Origin: Paenibacillus_E violae
GTDB lineage: Bacteria > Bacillota > Bacilli > Paenibacillales > NBRC-103111
DNA: 64,000 nucleotides
NCBI RefSeq assembly: GCF_032461945.1
Contig: NZ_JAWCUD010000012.1
Location: 62,001 to 126,000, forward strand
Direction of reading: 5' to 3'
Shown: positions 8,340-16,901 of the stretch, one piece after another
How the letters are laid out: each line of letters opens with the position of its first letter
How positions within the stretch are numbered: the first letter of the stretch is position 1
Notes under the pieces: generated by a model
The model's database searches: none
Told to the model about the DNA's origin: nothing
What the model saw: the letters and a program-made list of their open reading frames with translations, nothing else
Translations under genes and position numbers: made by a program

Positions 8340-9461
8340 CTACTCGTTGCTCTCCTGCCATTCTTTCATAATCCGAATGAACACATTCGGGAAAGCATAC
8401 TGCTGCAGCTCATCCGGGCCTACCCAGCGATAATGGAACGGGATCCATTCTCCCCCGTTGGTTGGGTGGCTCAAGCTGGTGAGCTTGGCGCGAAATACTT
8501 TCATTTTCCAGACAATATGGCTGAAAATATGCTCCGTATCCATGAACCACTCGCCAGGCTGGATCATGATTTGTTCTTGGTCTGCAAGCGCTTTGCGCAG
8601 CATGTCCTTGTTCTCATCGTCAGAGAGCCATCCCTCCGGCTCCCACGTCACATGCGGCAGCTCCCACATACGGGCTAACAAACCTTCCTGCGGACGCTGT
8701 CTGATCAGCCATTTTCCTTCATTCTCACCCGTACCTTCGATCAAAGCCACTGCCCGCAGCTCAGGACGAGGCGGTTTGGCTTTCTTTTTGATAGGCAAGC
8801 CTTCTTCCATCCCGGCTTCACGCGCAGAGCAATGTGCCATGACGGGACACGTCAAACAGTGCGGCGACCGTGGCGTACAGACCATAGCCCCAAGCTCCAT
8901 CAGCGCCTGATTAAAGTCGCTCGCCGTTCCTTCCAGGATGAGCTCGCGCGCCAGCTTCTCCATACGGGTCCGAGTTGCCGGCTTCATAATATCTTCTTCA
9001 ATGAGAAAATAACGCGACAATACGCGCATGACATTACCGTCTACAGCCGGCTCCGGCTTATTGTAGGCGATGCTTAGCACCGCTCCAGACGTATAGGGAC
9101 CGACACCTTTTAACGATGAAATCTCTTCTTTCGTCTGCGGAACGATGCCGCCATAACGCTCGTGCACTTCACGCACCGCAGTTTGAAGATTCCTTGCACG
9201 CGAATAATAGCCTAGTCCCTCCCAGGCTTTCAGGACATTCTCCTCAGGTGCAGTCGCCAGGGCTTCTACTGTTGGGAATTGATCAATAAACCGATGGAAA
9301 TAAGGAATAACCGTATCCACTCGGGTTTGCTGCAGCATGACTTCGGAAATCCATATATAATAAGGGTTTTTACTTCTTCGCCATGGTAAATCACGTTTGT
9401 GCGTATGGTACCAATCCAGTAAGTTTTTGGAAAAATAAAGCATTTGTTCTTGACTGTACAT
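8340..9461 (-). CDS. mutY: A/G-specific adenine glycosylase MutY
   Basis: A 373-residue base-excision-repair glycosylase that removes adenine mispaired with 8-oxoguanine. Catalytic Glu40 (SEVMLQQTRV), the helix-hairpin-helix GVGPYTSGAV and catalytic Asp141 (PAVDGNVMRV) are all present. The [4Fe-4S] cluster ligands are Cys195, 202, 205 and 211 (C-X6-C-X2-C-X5-C). The C-terminal Nudix-like 8-oxoG recognition domain carries the FSH motif (HIFSHIVW). The open frame extends 41 codons further upstream, but ATG 9461 has AAGGAG at good spacing and matches the family N-terminus. It is functionally linked to the 8-oxoguanine deaminase at 61-62 kb. Confidence 0.96.
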   Translation of the reverse strand: MYSQEQMLYFSKNLLDWYHTHKRDLPWRRSKNPYYIWISEVMLQQTRVDTVIPYFHRFIDQFPTVEALATAPEENVLKAWEGLGYYSRARNLQTAVREVHERYGGIVPQTKEEISSLKGVGPYTSGAVLSIAYNKPEPAVDGNVMRVLSRYFLIEEDIMKPATRTRMEKLARELILEGTASDFNQALMELGAMVCTPRSPHCLTCPVMAHCSAREAGMEEGLPIKKKAKPPRPELRAVALIEGTGENEGKWLIRQRPQEGLLARMWELPHVTWEPEGWLSDDENKDMLRKALADQEQIMIQPGEWFMDTEHIFSHIVWKMKVFRAKLTSLSHPTNGGEWIPFHYRWVGPDELQQYAFPNVFIRIMKEWQESNE

Positions 9462-9560
9462 GAGCTCTCCTTCTCTATAGGGCGCGTTCCAGTTATAATG
9501 AATGAATGGACATGAGTCCATTATACGAGAATTGCGGAACATAAAACTAGAGGTGAATGT

Positions 9561-10124
9561 ATGCAAAACGAGAAGCAAGTACATAAAAGGAAATTATGGA
9601 TCGGTGAAGCGCGTGCTCTCCTCCCTCTTCTCTTCATCTGGGGCGCGGAGTGGATGTTCAGTGCGCTTATGGATATTGCGATCTATTGGCGCGACCTGGA
9701 CTGGTTAAAACAAGCCGCCCTCCTTACCGCTGTCGTAGCGAGCTTAGTGCAGCTGTGGAGCCTGCGGAAGGATTTCCGCGCTGACGGAGAGGGCTTACAG
9801 GACCAAAGCGGCTGGGGGCATCCGGCTCTGCTGCTGCTGCCAGGCGTGATGCTGATTGCCGCTATCGCTTTGCTTGAGGCCATTGGCGCTATCGGGCCTT
9901 TATTCGTCCCTGTGCTGCGAGCTTTCATTCTCGCAATCGGATTTGTGCAGTTCGGGCTGCTGCTCGGCAGACCTTTGATTTATTTGGGACTGTGGCTGTT
10001 CGCCTTGTCCGCCGTGATGGGTGTCTGGTATTTGGGCTACTCCGCCGTCATCCTCGAGGGCATGGGTGGTATCAGCCTCGTCGTATGCGGATATATGCTG
10101 CGCGTTTGGGGGCGGCAGAGCTAG
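9561..10124 (+). CDS. Hypothetical polytopic membrane protein
   Basis: A 187-residue protein that I do not recognise. After a basic N-terminus (MQNEKQVHKRKLWIGEAR) there are about five hydrophobic segments: around residues 20-40, 48-65, 88-112, 115-135 and 140-180 (ending GISLVVCGYMLRVWGRQS). A charged loop, LRKDFRADGEGLQDQ, separates the second and third. AGAGGTG lies 5 bases before ATG 9561. It is divergent from mutY and followed 46 bases on by a lipoprotein cytochrome c in the same direction, so the two may be cotranscribed. A role in respiration would be guesswork. Confidence 0.65.
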   Translation: MQNEKQVHKRKLWIGEARALLPLLFIWGAEWMFSALMDIAIYWRDLDWLKQAALLTAVVASLVQLWSLRKDFRADGEGLQDQSGWGHPALLLLPGVMLIAAIALLEAIGAIGPLFVPVLRAFILAIGFVQFGLLLGRPLIYLGLWLFALSAVMGVWYLGYSAVILEGMGGISLVVCGYMLRVWGRQS

Positions 10125-10170
10125 GAAAGTGTAAGGCATACATTCAGCGGCAAATAGGAGGACACTCACT

Positions 10171-10572
10171 ATGAGGCAAAACAAAGAAACCATGCTGCGC
10201 ACAGCATGGCGACGGAGCATCGGCGCACTCGTCCTTGGGCCGATGGTGCTCGCATTAGCTGCATGCGGCGGGGCTTCCGGTGGCGAAGCCACACCGAAGC
10301 CTCCGGCTGCCACCGCAGCAAGCGAGAGCAACCCTGCGTTCGTGAAAGCGCAGGAGCTCTTCACAGCGAACAAGTGCATCAGCTGCCACGGCGTTGATCT
10401 GGCTGGCAGGGCCGGCGCCAAGACCAATTTGCAAAAAGTCGGCAGCCAAATGACCAAAGAACAGATCGCGAGCCAGATCAAAAACGGAGGCGGCGGCATG
10501 CCCGCTTACAGCACTAAGTTGTCCGAGGATGAAATCGGACAGCTGAGCGATTGGCTCAGCTCCAAAAAATAG
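10171..10572 (+). CDS. Lipoprotein c-type cytochrome, cytochrome c551-like
   Basis: A 133-residue small cytochrome. The N-terminus has a basic region (MRQNKETMLRTAWRR), a hydrophobic core and a lipobox ending ALAACGG, so it is probably anchored to the outer face of the membrane by a diacylglyceryl-Cys. A flexible Gly/Ala/Pro linker (about 30-50) leads to the haem domain, with CISCHG at about residue 66 for covalent haem attachment and GGGGMPAY at about 107 supplying the axial Met. The build matches cytochromes c550/c551 of Bacillales, which carry electrons to terminal oxidases. AGGAGG is 8-9 bases before the ATG. It converges on acpS. Confidence 0.9.
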   Translation: MRQNKETMLRTAWRRSIGALVLGPMVLALAACGGASGGEATPKPPAATAASESNPAFVKAQELFTANKCISCHGVDLAGRAGAKTNLQKVGSQMTKEQIASQIKNGGGGMPAYSTKLSEDEIGQLSDWLSSKK

Positions 10573-10577
10573 CAGCC

Positions 10578-10964
10578 TTAGAGCTGCTCTACAATCGCAT
10601 AGGCGGCAGCCATCGATTCCGTATGCGTGATGCTGATATGGATGCGTAGGCTGCCTATTAAGCCTGCCCGCTGCAGCGCTTCCTCGCGCACGTGGCATAT
10701 CGGCTTGCCCAGTCCATCGGGCAGCACCTCCACATCCTGAAAGCCAATCTGCTTGCCGATACCGCAGCCGATCGCTTTGACAATCGCTTCCTTGGCCGCA
10801 AAACGGCCGGAAGCAAACTCCGCTAACCGCCCTCGGCGCTTTTGCGCAAGCTCTCTCTCCTGAGGCGTCAAAATCCGCTCCAGAAACCTTTCACCCGCTG
10901 AACCTTCCAGCATCTTGCGCACTCGCGCAATTTCCAATAAATCCGTTCCGACGCCAATAATCAT
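10578..10964 (-). CDS. acpS: Holo-[acyl-carrier-protein] synthase
   Basis: A 128-residue phosphopantetheinyl transferase that moves 4'-phosphopantetheine from CoA to acyl carrier protein. The start MIIGVGTDLLEIARV at ATG 10964 includes Mg2+ ligand Asp8; the second motif FAAKEAIVKAIG supplies Glu59. The C-terminus IHISITHTESMAAAYAIVE is typical. The open frame extends 18 codons upstream, but these do not match the family. Only 5 bases separate its stop from that of the convergent cytochrome gene. Confidence 0.94.
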   Translation of the reverse strand: MIIGVGTDLLEIARVRKMLEGSAGERFLERILTPQERELAQKRRGRLAEFASGRFAAKEAIVKAIGCGIGKQIGFQDVEVLPDGLGKPICHVREEALQRAGLIGSLRIHISITHTESMAAAYAIVEQL

Positions 10965-11172
10965 CGCTCGTGAGCACCACTTTTCTGCTGCGTTTTGCGT
11001 CCACTGTACACGATTCATTCTTCACGGTCAAGGGGCTGTTTGCATGCAGAGTGCTTTTTGAAACGACTTCTAGTTACTTCCAGGTAAGTAAGTTACCCTA
11101 TTTTCAGTTCTTATGCCAAGCAGGAACTAGGCGTATACTGGACATAGATAAAAAGCTGGGAGGCCTACATAA

Positions 11173-12150
11173 ATGAGAATAATGCCACTTGAAAAACGTG
11201 GAATATCGAACAGCCGAATTGCTTTTGGATGTATGGGCATTGGCGGGGACTGGACGGCAGCACCCTTGACCAAAGAAGATTATATCGTTGCCGAGAAAGC
11301 TGTAGAAGCTGCGCTTTCCATTGGCATCACCATGTTTGATCATGCCGATATTTATAAAAGAGGAAAGTCGGAAATTGTTTTCGGCGAAGTCCTGAAGAAA
11401 AGACCTGATCTTCGCGATCAAATCATCCTTCAATCCAAGGTGGGCATTCGTTTCCAGGATGATGTGAATCCACAGCGATTTGATTTCAGCAAAAATCACA
11501 TGATTCCCGCAGTCGATGGCATTCTAAGCCGTCTTGGCGTGGAGCATCTGGATGTTTTGCTGCTTCATCGTCCAGATCCGCTTATGGAACCGGAAGAGAT
11601 CGCCGAAGCATTTAATCTTTTGCGTTCTGCCGGCAAAGTGCGTCACTTCGGCGTCTCCAATATGACCGCTGCACAAATGCGCTTCATTCAAAATTCCTTG
11701 CCGGAGCCGCTTGTGGTCAACCAGCTGGAATTGAGCTTGGCTCGCCTGGACTGGATTGAACAAGGTATCCTTGTCAATCAAAAAGCCGGCGTAGGCGTCA
11801 ATTTCGCCGATGGCATCCTGGAGCACTGCCAGATGGCGGACATCCAAATTCAGGCTTGGGGCCCGCTGGCGAAGGGGATCTTCTCCGGCAAAGTGTTGGA
11901 GGATGCGCCGGAAAACATCGTAAAAACGGCAGCCCTCGTTAAGCAACTGGCTGCCGAGAAAGAAACAAGCTTGGAAGCCGTCGTACTTGGCTGGTTAATG
12001 AAGCACCCGGCCCGCATTCAGCCGGTTATCGGCACTTCATCTGTCGAGCGTATACACGCTTGCCAAGATGCGGTCCGCGTATCCGAAAATATGACACGCG
12101 AAGAGTGGTATACGCTGCTCGAAAGCTCACGCGGCGTGCGCGTTCCTTAG
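11173..12150 (+). CDS. Aldo/keto reductase, YdhF/YcsN type
   Basis: A 325-residue NAD(P)H-dependent oxidoreductase with the aldo/keto reductase TIM-barrel. Catalytic residues are visible: Asp in FDHADIYKRGKSE, the following Tyr, Lys in LQSKVGIRF and His in LLLHRPDPL. The cofactor-binding tail PAVIGTSSVER-like sequence appears as QPVIGTSSVERI. The subfamily resembles E. coli YdhF and B. subtilis YcsN; the physiological substrate is unknown. GGGAGG lies 9 bases before ATG 11173. A strong hairpin terminator shared with the convergent nadE gene follows. Confidence 0.9.
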   Translation: MRIMPLEKRGISNSRIAFGCMGIGGDWTAAPLTKEDYIVAEKAVEAALSIGITMFDHADIYKRGKSEIVFGEVLKKRPDLRDQIILQSKVGIRFQDDVNPQRFDFSKNHMIPAVDGILSRLGVEHLDVLLLHRPDPLMEPEEIAEAFNLLRSAGKVRHFGVSNMTAAQMRFIQNSLPEPLVVNQLELSLARLDWIEQGILVNQKAGVGVNFADGILEHCQMADIQIQAWGPLAKGIFSGKVLEDAPENIVKTAALVKQLAAEKETSLEAVVLGWLMKHPARIQPVIGTSSVERIHACQDAVRVSENMTREEWYTLLESSRGVRVP

Positions 12151-12183
12151 GTTCGGCACTCACTCGCCCCTGAACATACAAAC

Positions 12184-12211
12184 AACCCCCGACCTGACAA
12201 GGCCGGGGGTT
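12184..12211. terminator. Bidirectional terminator between the reductase gene and nadE
   Basis: AACCCCC (12184-12190) and GGGGGTT (12205-12211) form a GC-rich hairpin with further inner pairing and a TTTTG tail on the plus strand. It lies between convergent genes. Confidence 0.8.
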
Positions 12212-12224
12212 TTGATTAACGGGA

Positions 12225-13034
12225 TTAAATACCCGGAATCGGAATACGTTTATGCTCCGTTTTGAGATATTGCTTCTCCAGCTTCTCTTGGACAGCCGGA
12301 TCAATTTGCTTGCCTTCCAAGTAGTCGCTGTTATCGCCGTATGTAATACCAAGCTCGTTCTCATCCGTCTGGCCATCCCAGAGACCTGCGGTCGGGGCTT
12401 TGTCCAGCACGCTTTGCGGAACGCCCAGCTTCGCTGCAAGAGCTCGCACTTGCCGCTTATTCAGCGTGCTAAGCGGTGTAATGTCGACGGCACCGTCGCC
12501 ATATTTCGTAAAGAACCCGGTAATCGCTTCGGAGGCATGGTCTGTGCCCACAACGATTAAGCCAAGTTCAAAAGCAAGAGCATACTGCATCACCATGCGT
12601 GTCCGCGCTTTGATGTTGCCTTTGCCGCCACGGCTCACATGCTGGTGAACGCCGATATGCTTGAGCCCGTATTCGACTTCAATGGCAATTTCGTCGACCG
12701 CTTCTTCAATATTGTTCTCGATTTGATATTTCAAATCGAATGCTTTGGCCACCGCGTAGCTATCTTCGATATCTACTTGTTGACCGTAGGGTTGAAACAC
12801 GCCGACCGTCTTGTACTCGGTGCCTTTTTCCGCAGTCAGCTCGTCCGTTGCCTGCTTGCACAACCCTGTCGCTACAGCGCTATCGATTCCGCCGCTGATT
12901 GCGATCAGCAGGCCATTCGCTTTCGCGCCAAGCACATAATTTTTCAGAAAGTCCACACGTTTGCGGATTTCTTCGTCAATATCAATTTCCGGCTTAACGC
13001 CAAGCTTCGCGATAATTTCTGCTTGCAAACTCAT
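12225..13034 (-). CDS. nadE: NH3-dependent NAD+ synthetase
   Basis: A 269-residue enzyme making NAD+ from deamido-NAD, ammonia and ATP. The PP-loop ATP-pyrophosphatase motif AISGGIDSAVATGL is at about residues 45-58, and the C-terminal region includes PTAGLWDGQTDENELGI, which is typical of the short ammonia-dependent NadE. There is no glutaminase domain. The open frame begins with a GTG at 13046 that lies in the ribosome-binding site itself, so ATG 13034 (MSLQAEIIAKLGVKPEID) is chosen. The gene appears to be monocistronic. Confidence 0.96.
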   Translation of the reverse strand: MSLQAEIIAKLGVKPEIDIDEEIRKRVDFLKNYVLGAKANGLLIAISGGIDSAVATGLCKQATDELTAEKGTEYKTVGVFQPYGQQVDIEDSYAVAKAFDLKYQIENNIEEAVDEIAIEVEYGLKHIGVHQHVSRGGKGNIKARTRMVMQYALAFELGLIVVGTDHASEAITGFFTKYGDGAVDITPLSTLNKRQVRALAAKLGVPQSVLDKAPTAGLWDGQTDENELGITYGDNSDYLEGKQIDPAVQEKLEKQYLKTEHKRIPIPGI

Positions 13035-13139
13035 GCCTCTCTCCACCTTTTCTATCGTATAAAATCCAACCTTCTTTGAAATCTAGTATAGACTTTCAAC
13101 CCCAAAATTTCAAAGAATAATCGCATTTTTCTGCCCATA

Positions 13140-13181
13140 AAAAGGAAAAGACCCGCCATGCATCAGCTGCAATAGCGAGTC
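13140..13181 (-). terminator. Rho-independent terminator of the bacilliredoxin gene
   Basis: On the minus strand GACTCGC (13181-13175) pairs with GCGGGTC (13156-13150) with one G-U pair, followed by TTTTCCTTTTT. Confidence 0.7.
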
Positions 13182-13189
13182 GTTATTCC

Positions 13190-13627
13190 TTACTTGCAAT
13201 ATTGATTGAAAGCACCGATCAAATCGCCTGCGATCATGTCAGCGGAACGGTCTTCAATTTGGTGACGTTGGATGAAGTGAGCAAGCTCACCATTCTTGAA
13301 CAATGCGATGGATGGGGATGATGGCGGGTATGGTGCCAAATATTCACGAGCCTTCGCTGTTGCATCCTTCTCTTGACCTGCGAACACAGTGTATGTGTAC
13401 GTTGGCAGTGTATCATTTTGAAGCGCTTTGGCTACCCCAGGACGACATTGACCTGCTGCGCATCCGCAAACGGAATTGATAACCAGCAGCATGGTGCCGT
13501 CTTTGGACTTCTCCATCACTTCGTCCACTTGCTCCGGAGTCAGAAGCTCCGTAATTCCCAGACGAGTCAAATCTTCCCTCATCGGTTTAACCATATCTTT
13601 CATGTAAGAATCAAAAGACATTGCCAT
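13190..13627 (-). CDS. brxA: Bacilliredoxin, BrxA/BrxB family (YphP/YqiW)
   Basis: A 145-residue thioredoxin-fold protein with the family's Cys-X-Cys active site, INSVCGCAAGQCRPG, with Cys54 and Cys56. Bacilliredoxins remove bacillithiol from S-bacillithiolated proteins after oxidative stress. The C-terminal stretch FIQRHQIEDRSADMIAGDL matches the family. GTG 13636 is in frame, but ATG 13627 (MAMSFDSYMKDMV) sits 8 bases from AGGGG and is preferred. BrxA and BrxB are close paralogues; the letter is a convenience, not a proof. Confidence 0.93.
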   Translation of the reverse strand: MAMSFDSYMKDMVKPMREDLTRLGITELLTPEQVDEVMEKSKDGTMLLVINSVCGCAAGQCRPGVAKALQNDTLPTYTYTVFAGQEKDATAKAREYLAPYPPSSPSIALFKNGELAHFIQRHQIEDRSADMIAGDLIGAFNQYCK

Positions 13628-13760
13628 ATGTTCCACCCCTTAGGATTTAATAGTTACTCTCAAAACGTAATCGTTACAACTTATATTATACATCCGTTGG
13701 CGGTGAATGCAAAGTACCTATAGCTGACTTCTAAAACAAATGGAAATAAAGCGAAAGCTA

Positions 13761-14153
13761 TTAAGCTTCCGCCTCATCCTTTTTCCTCGTACTAGAAGCC
13801 TCTCCCGGCTCAAATGAAACATCTTTATCCGGATGCGTGAAAATCCCGCTTTGGGGCACGATGCCCTTTTCGAAATAATCGCGATTCTCGGCGCTTTGAA
13901 AGCCAATGTCCTTATACGGGTGAACCCATTCATCGCCTGCCATGACTTCAGGATCGGTCTCAGCCGTCCACTGCTCCAGCGGGGAGTTGTCTGATTCATA
14001 CTCATGATCGCCGATGACGACACCATGTTCGTTCACGAACGCCTCACGCGGACCGCGCCCCTGCTCAAATTGCGGGAGAAAATCGATCTCGAAAGGATCG
14101 AGATTGTTTTGGTCTTGAGCGGCTTGGGCTGCCTTTTTCGGATCCTTGCTCAT
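13761..14153 (-). CDS. Small hydrophilic protein of unknown function, possibly DUF3905
   Basis: A 130-residue acidic protein without signal peptide or membrane segment. Conspicuous conserved-looking blocks are DPFEIDFLPQFEQGRGPREA, FVNEHGVVIGDHEYESDNSP and TDPEVMAGDEWVHPYKDIG, rich in Asp, Glu, Trp and His. I recall a similar Bacillales family named DUF3905, but this is from memory. Its ATG overlaps the stop of the upstream Lgt-like gene (ATGA), and its own ribosome-binding site is weak, so it is probably translated by coupling. That tie suggests a shared job with the membrane protein. Confidence 0.8.
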   Translation of the reverse strand: MSKDPKKAAQAAQDQNNLDPFEIDFLPQFEQGRGPREAFVNEHGVVIGDHEYESDNSPLEQWTAETDPEVMAGDEWVHPYKDIGFQSAENRDYFEKGIVPQSGIFTHPDKDVSFEPGEASSTRKKDEAEA

Positions 14154-15037
14154 GTCGATGGCCGGTTGGGTCCGTCCAGTTTTTTGTCTACAAAGCCCTC
14201 TTTCCCTGCACCTGATTGCGACTTCTCGCGTTCTTTGTTTTGCTGTTCTTGTTGGATTTGGGTCTTGGAATCGTTTTGACTCATTGCACTCAGCTCCCTT
14301 CTGCCAGTATTATGTGCCAAAGCAGGTAGAAGCATTCCAATCACGAGCATGAAAAGAAAGATCAGCTGTGCCATGCTTAAATAAAGCAGTTCCGGCTTCG
14401 CAGCAGCAAAAAAACTAGCCAACATCCCTACCGCGCCTCCGTACATCAGTGAGTACTTCAGTAGAATCCCGTTCCCGTAGCGATTTCTACGCCCCTCATA
14501 TCCAATCTGCCAAATAAGCAGAGGAAGAAGCAGCAGAGACACATAGGCGTGAAAAGGATGAAAACGCGATATCGTACCTTCTACGCTGATGCCCCACGGC
14601 CATGTAGTCGGCAATCCGTATGCCGGGACCAACGCACAGTATACAAATACGGCTGCAGTCAGACCAGTAGCCAGTATATCTAGAAAAACGTACAGCGATA
14701 TCCGCTGTTTTCTTATTTGAACGTACATATAAACAGCAGCCAATAGAAGTCCAAGCATGATTTCTGTGCTAGAGCCTACTACCATAAGAAGTTTCAATGG
14801 ACTTGTCCAGAGTAACGAGGGTTGTGTGACGATAACGCCAAGCTTCCATGCGATGAGTACGATGATTGCACCAGCAAAAACGATATCATCAATCGGCTTA
14901 GTCATCGTAGCCTCTTCCCGACTGCTTAATTGCCGCGCTGCTCTCCGAATCAACCATAAGCCTACTGCGCAAGCCAAAAGGACCGCTACCAGTTTCCCTT
15001 GCAGCTGTAAGGGTCCTAACTGAAATACATCCGGCAT
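14150..15037 (-). CDS. Lgt-like polytopic membrane protein lacking canonical catalytic motifs
   Basis: About 295 residues with seven or so hydrophobic helices. It starts at ATG 15037 (MPDVFQLGPLQLQGKLVAVL), with GGGAGG 8 bases upstream; the open frame runs 22 codons further. The pattern YGLPTTWPWG then RFHPFHAYVSL recalls the PT..PWG...HPTQLYE signature of prolipoprotein diacylglyceryl transferase, and the N-terminus FQLGPLQLQGK resembles the Lgt start. The HGGL motif and the Gly-Arg-x-Gly-Asn signature of active Lgt are not visible. The soluble tail (about 235-295) is rich in Gln, Lys and Glu. It could be a relative with another lipid or thiol-related role; I do not assign an enzymatic function. 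Coupled to the next small gene. Confidence 0.7.
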   Translation of the reverse strand: MPDVFQLGPLQLQGKLVAVLLACAVGLWLIRRAARQLSSREEATMTKPIDDIVFAGAIIVLIAWKLGVIVTQPSLLWTSPLKLLMVVGSSTEIMLGLLLAAVYMYVQIRKQRISLYVFLDILATGLTAAVFVYCALVPAYGLPTTWPWGISVEGTISRFHPFHAYVSLLLLPLLIWQIGYEGRRNRYGNGILLKYSLMYGGAVGMLASFFAAAKPELLYLSMAQLIFLFMLVIGMLLPALAHNTGRRELSAMSQNDSKTQIQQEQQNKEREKSQSGAGKEGFVDKKLDGPNRPST

Positions 15038-15099
15038 TCTTATCGCCTCCCTCTCTCCATTACTTCCATCGTAACGAGAGGAGACGCGATGTGCAACTA

Positions 15100-15990
15100 T
15101 CAAGGCTCCAAGAACTGAAAGGTAAAGGAAGATTTCTGCAACTTGTCAAAACGGAAGCCAGCAGCCTTCAGCTTGCGGATCACGACGGGCAGCGCCTCTA
15201 AAGTCGTGGTCTTATACGTATTATCGTGCATCAGTACGATAATACGCTTCTTCCCTTTGCTTGCACTCAGCACAGAATCGATGATCATATCTTTATCCTG
15301 CACGGGGGCAGCAGCATCCGTCGAGCTAACGTTCCAGTCGAAATACTGGTAACCTTGCTCTTTAACCTTGGCCGTCACCTTACTCATAACTCCCCTGCCG
15401 CCGGATTTACGGCTCACTTGATTGTTCGAACCGCCTGGAAACCTTAGAATCTCAGGTCGAAATCCGACCGTTTCTTCCAGAAGTCGATCCAACCTGCTTG
15501 CATCTTTGATGAAAGCTTCAGGCGATTTATAAATACGGTTATAATCGTGCGAATACGTATGATTCCCAAGTGCGTGTCCTTCCGCTGCAATTTCTTTATA
15601 GAGCGATTTTCCCTCGCTCGTTTCTGTGCCTATGACGAAGAAGGTTGCGGTTACCCCATTGGTTTTTAAAATATGTAAAATCTTCCTTGTGCTATTTGAC
15701 GGACCGTCATCAAAGGTCAAATAGGCGATTTTATTCCCTACAGGAGGTGGACTGTGATGTGGGGGGCCGGAATAAAAACGCCTCGTCTCCACAGCTGTTA
15801 TTTCTTTGTCATCACCCGCCGGAGCAGATGGGCTCACCTCTGATACCTCACTCACTATTTTTCCGGATAACTGTTTAGGTACTTGCGCCGCTTGCTCCGT
15901 ATGTATCTGATCGGTCCCACACCCTGCCACACTGACGCTAATCATTAACCCTATTAAATAAATGCCCGCTCGCCGTTTCTGATCACCCAT
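15100..15990 (-). CDS. Polysaccharide deacetylase (NodB domain), predicted lipoprotein
   Basis: A 296-residue exported enzyme. The N-terminus has a hydrophobic core ending in SVAGCG, a plausible lipobox, followed by an unstructured linker (about 25-85). The NodB domain shows all five motifs: TFDDGP (motif 1), the metal-binding pair in GNHTYSHDY (motif 2), RFPGGSNN (motif 3), DWNVSSTDA (motif 4) and IVLMHD (motif 5). It should remove acetyl groups from N-acetylglucosamine or N-acetylmuramic acid in peptidoglycan or a related glycan. It sits 62 bases upstream of the Lgt-like gene in the same direction. Confidence 0.92.
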   Translation of the reverse strand: MGDQKRRAGIYLIGLMISVSVAGCGTDQIHTEQAAQVPKQLSGKIVSEVSEVSPSAPAGDDKEITAVETRRFYSGPPHHSPPPVGNKIAYLTFDDGPSNSTRKILHILKTNGVTATFFVIGTETSEGKSLYKEIAAEGHALGNHTYSHDYNRIYKSPEAFIKDASRLDRLLEETVGFRPEILRFPGGSNNQVSRKSGGRGVMSKVTAKVKEQGYQYFDWNVSSTDAAAPVQDKDMIIDSVLSASKGKKRIIVLMHDNTYKTTTLEALPVVIRKLKAAGFRFDKLQKSSFTFQFLEP

Positions 15991-16151
15991 GGATGCTCCC
16001 CCTTTTCGTGCGTTTCCTGTGCCACTTTAGTATGGCTATCCGCTCATTCGACATTAAATCCAATATTTCCCGGGAAATCCGACAGGAACAGCCCGTCTCC
16101 CCCTTGAATAAGTGAGTTTTGGCAGCAAGCTTCGTCGTTTTATGAGAACAT

Positions 16152-16194
16152 AAAAAAAGACCATCCACAGGTCAATTTCAACCTAAGGATGGTC
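16152..16194 (-). terminator. Rho-independent terminator of the liaI-psp operon
   Basis: On the minus strand GACCATCC (16194-16187) pairs with GGATGGTC (16166-16159), and a run of seven T follows. It lies just after the last gene of the operon. Confidence 0.85.
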
Positions 16195-16211
16195 CTTTCC
16201 TTACAAACCGC

Positions 16212-16898
16212 TTACTCAGCAGCGCTTCCGTTTAATTTCTCTCTTAGCAGGTTCATCTGCTCATCAACCTTTGCTTGCTTCGCAACATCAACAGGCGTGT
16301 AGCTGCCAACCGTACCAGCGGGTACATATGGCTTGCGTGCGATTTCCGCTTCAACTTCCAGTTGAATGATTTTCTCTTCCATGCGTTGGAAGCCACGGGA
16401 TGCGTTGCCGCTCTCGATTACGCCGTTGTAGGAAACTTGCGCCATTTGTTTTTTCGCTTTGGCAAGCTGAGCACGGGATACAAGCTCGTTGCGTTTGTTG
16501 CGCATTTTGTAGAACTCATCTTTCATTTCATGAAGCTGTTGTGTCAGCTCATCGGCATGTGCTTTGGCAGAAGCATATAAATCTGTGTACTCCACAATTT
16601 TATCTTCATGGTACAATTTTTCTTCAACCGCTTGGCGAGCGATGCCTTCTTGACCGTTTTTGATTGCTGCGGAAGCTTTCGCTTCACGATCAGCTACTAG
16701 ACGAACGGACTCCTCAAGGCGCTGTTTCAATTTGCGCTCACTTGCAATTTGTCGAGCTACTGTCACTTCCGCCTGCGCAATTTCCTGCTCCATATCGCGC
16801 AGATACTGATTCAACATGACGATCGGATCCTCGATTTTATCCAATACCTCGTGAATTGATGCTTTTGTCATATCCTTCATTCTTGTAAATACTCCCAT
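16212..16898 (-). CDS. PspA/IM30 family membrane-stress protein (last gene of operon)
   Basis: A 228-residue, nearly all-helical PspA/LiaH relative. It has the standard N-terminus MGVFTRMKDMTKASIHEVLD (amphipathic helix 0) and IEDPIVMLNQYLRDME, then a long coiled coil (about 30-185). The C-terminal segment contains YVPAGTVGSYTPVDVAKQAK. PspA proteins form ESCRT-III-like assemblies on stressed membranes. It is the last of four genes liaI-pspA-pspC-pspA, starts 3 bases after pspC, and ends at a strong terminator. It is clearly different from the other pspA in the same operon. Confidence 0.94.
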   Translation of the reverse strand: MGVFTRMKDMTKASIHEVLDKIEDPIVMLNQYLRDMEQEIAQAEVTVARQIASERKLKQRLEESVRLVADREAKASAAIKNGQEGIARQAVEEKLYHEDKIVEYTDLYASAKAHADELTQQLHEMKDEFYKMRNKRNELVSRAQLAKAKKQMAQVSYNGVIESGNASRGFQRMEEKIIQLEVEAEIARKPYVPAGTVGSYTPVDVAKQAKVDEQMNLLREKLNGSAAE

Positions 16899-16901
16899 GG
16901 T

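Noticed and set aside
14150..15037. Functional prolipoprotein diacylglyceryl transferase
   Set aside because: The HGGL and GR-GN catalytic blocks are not visible, so only Lgt-like is claimed.
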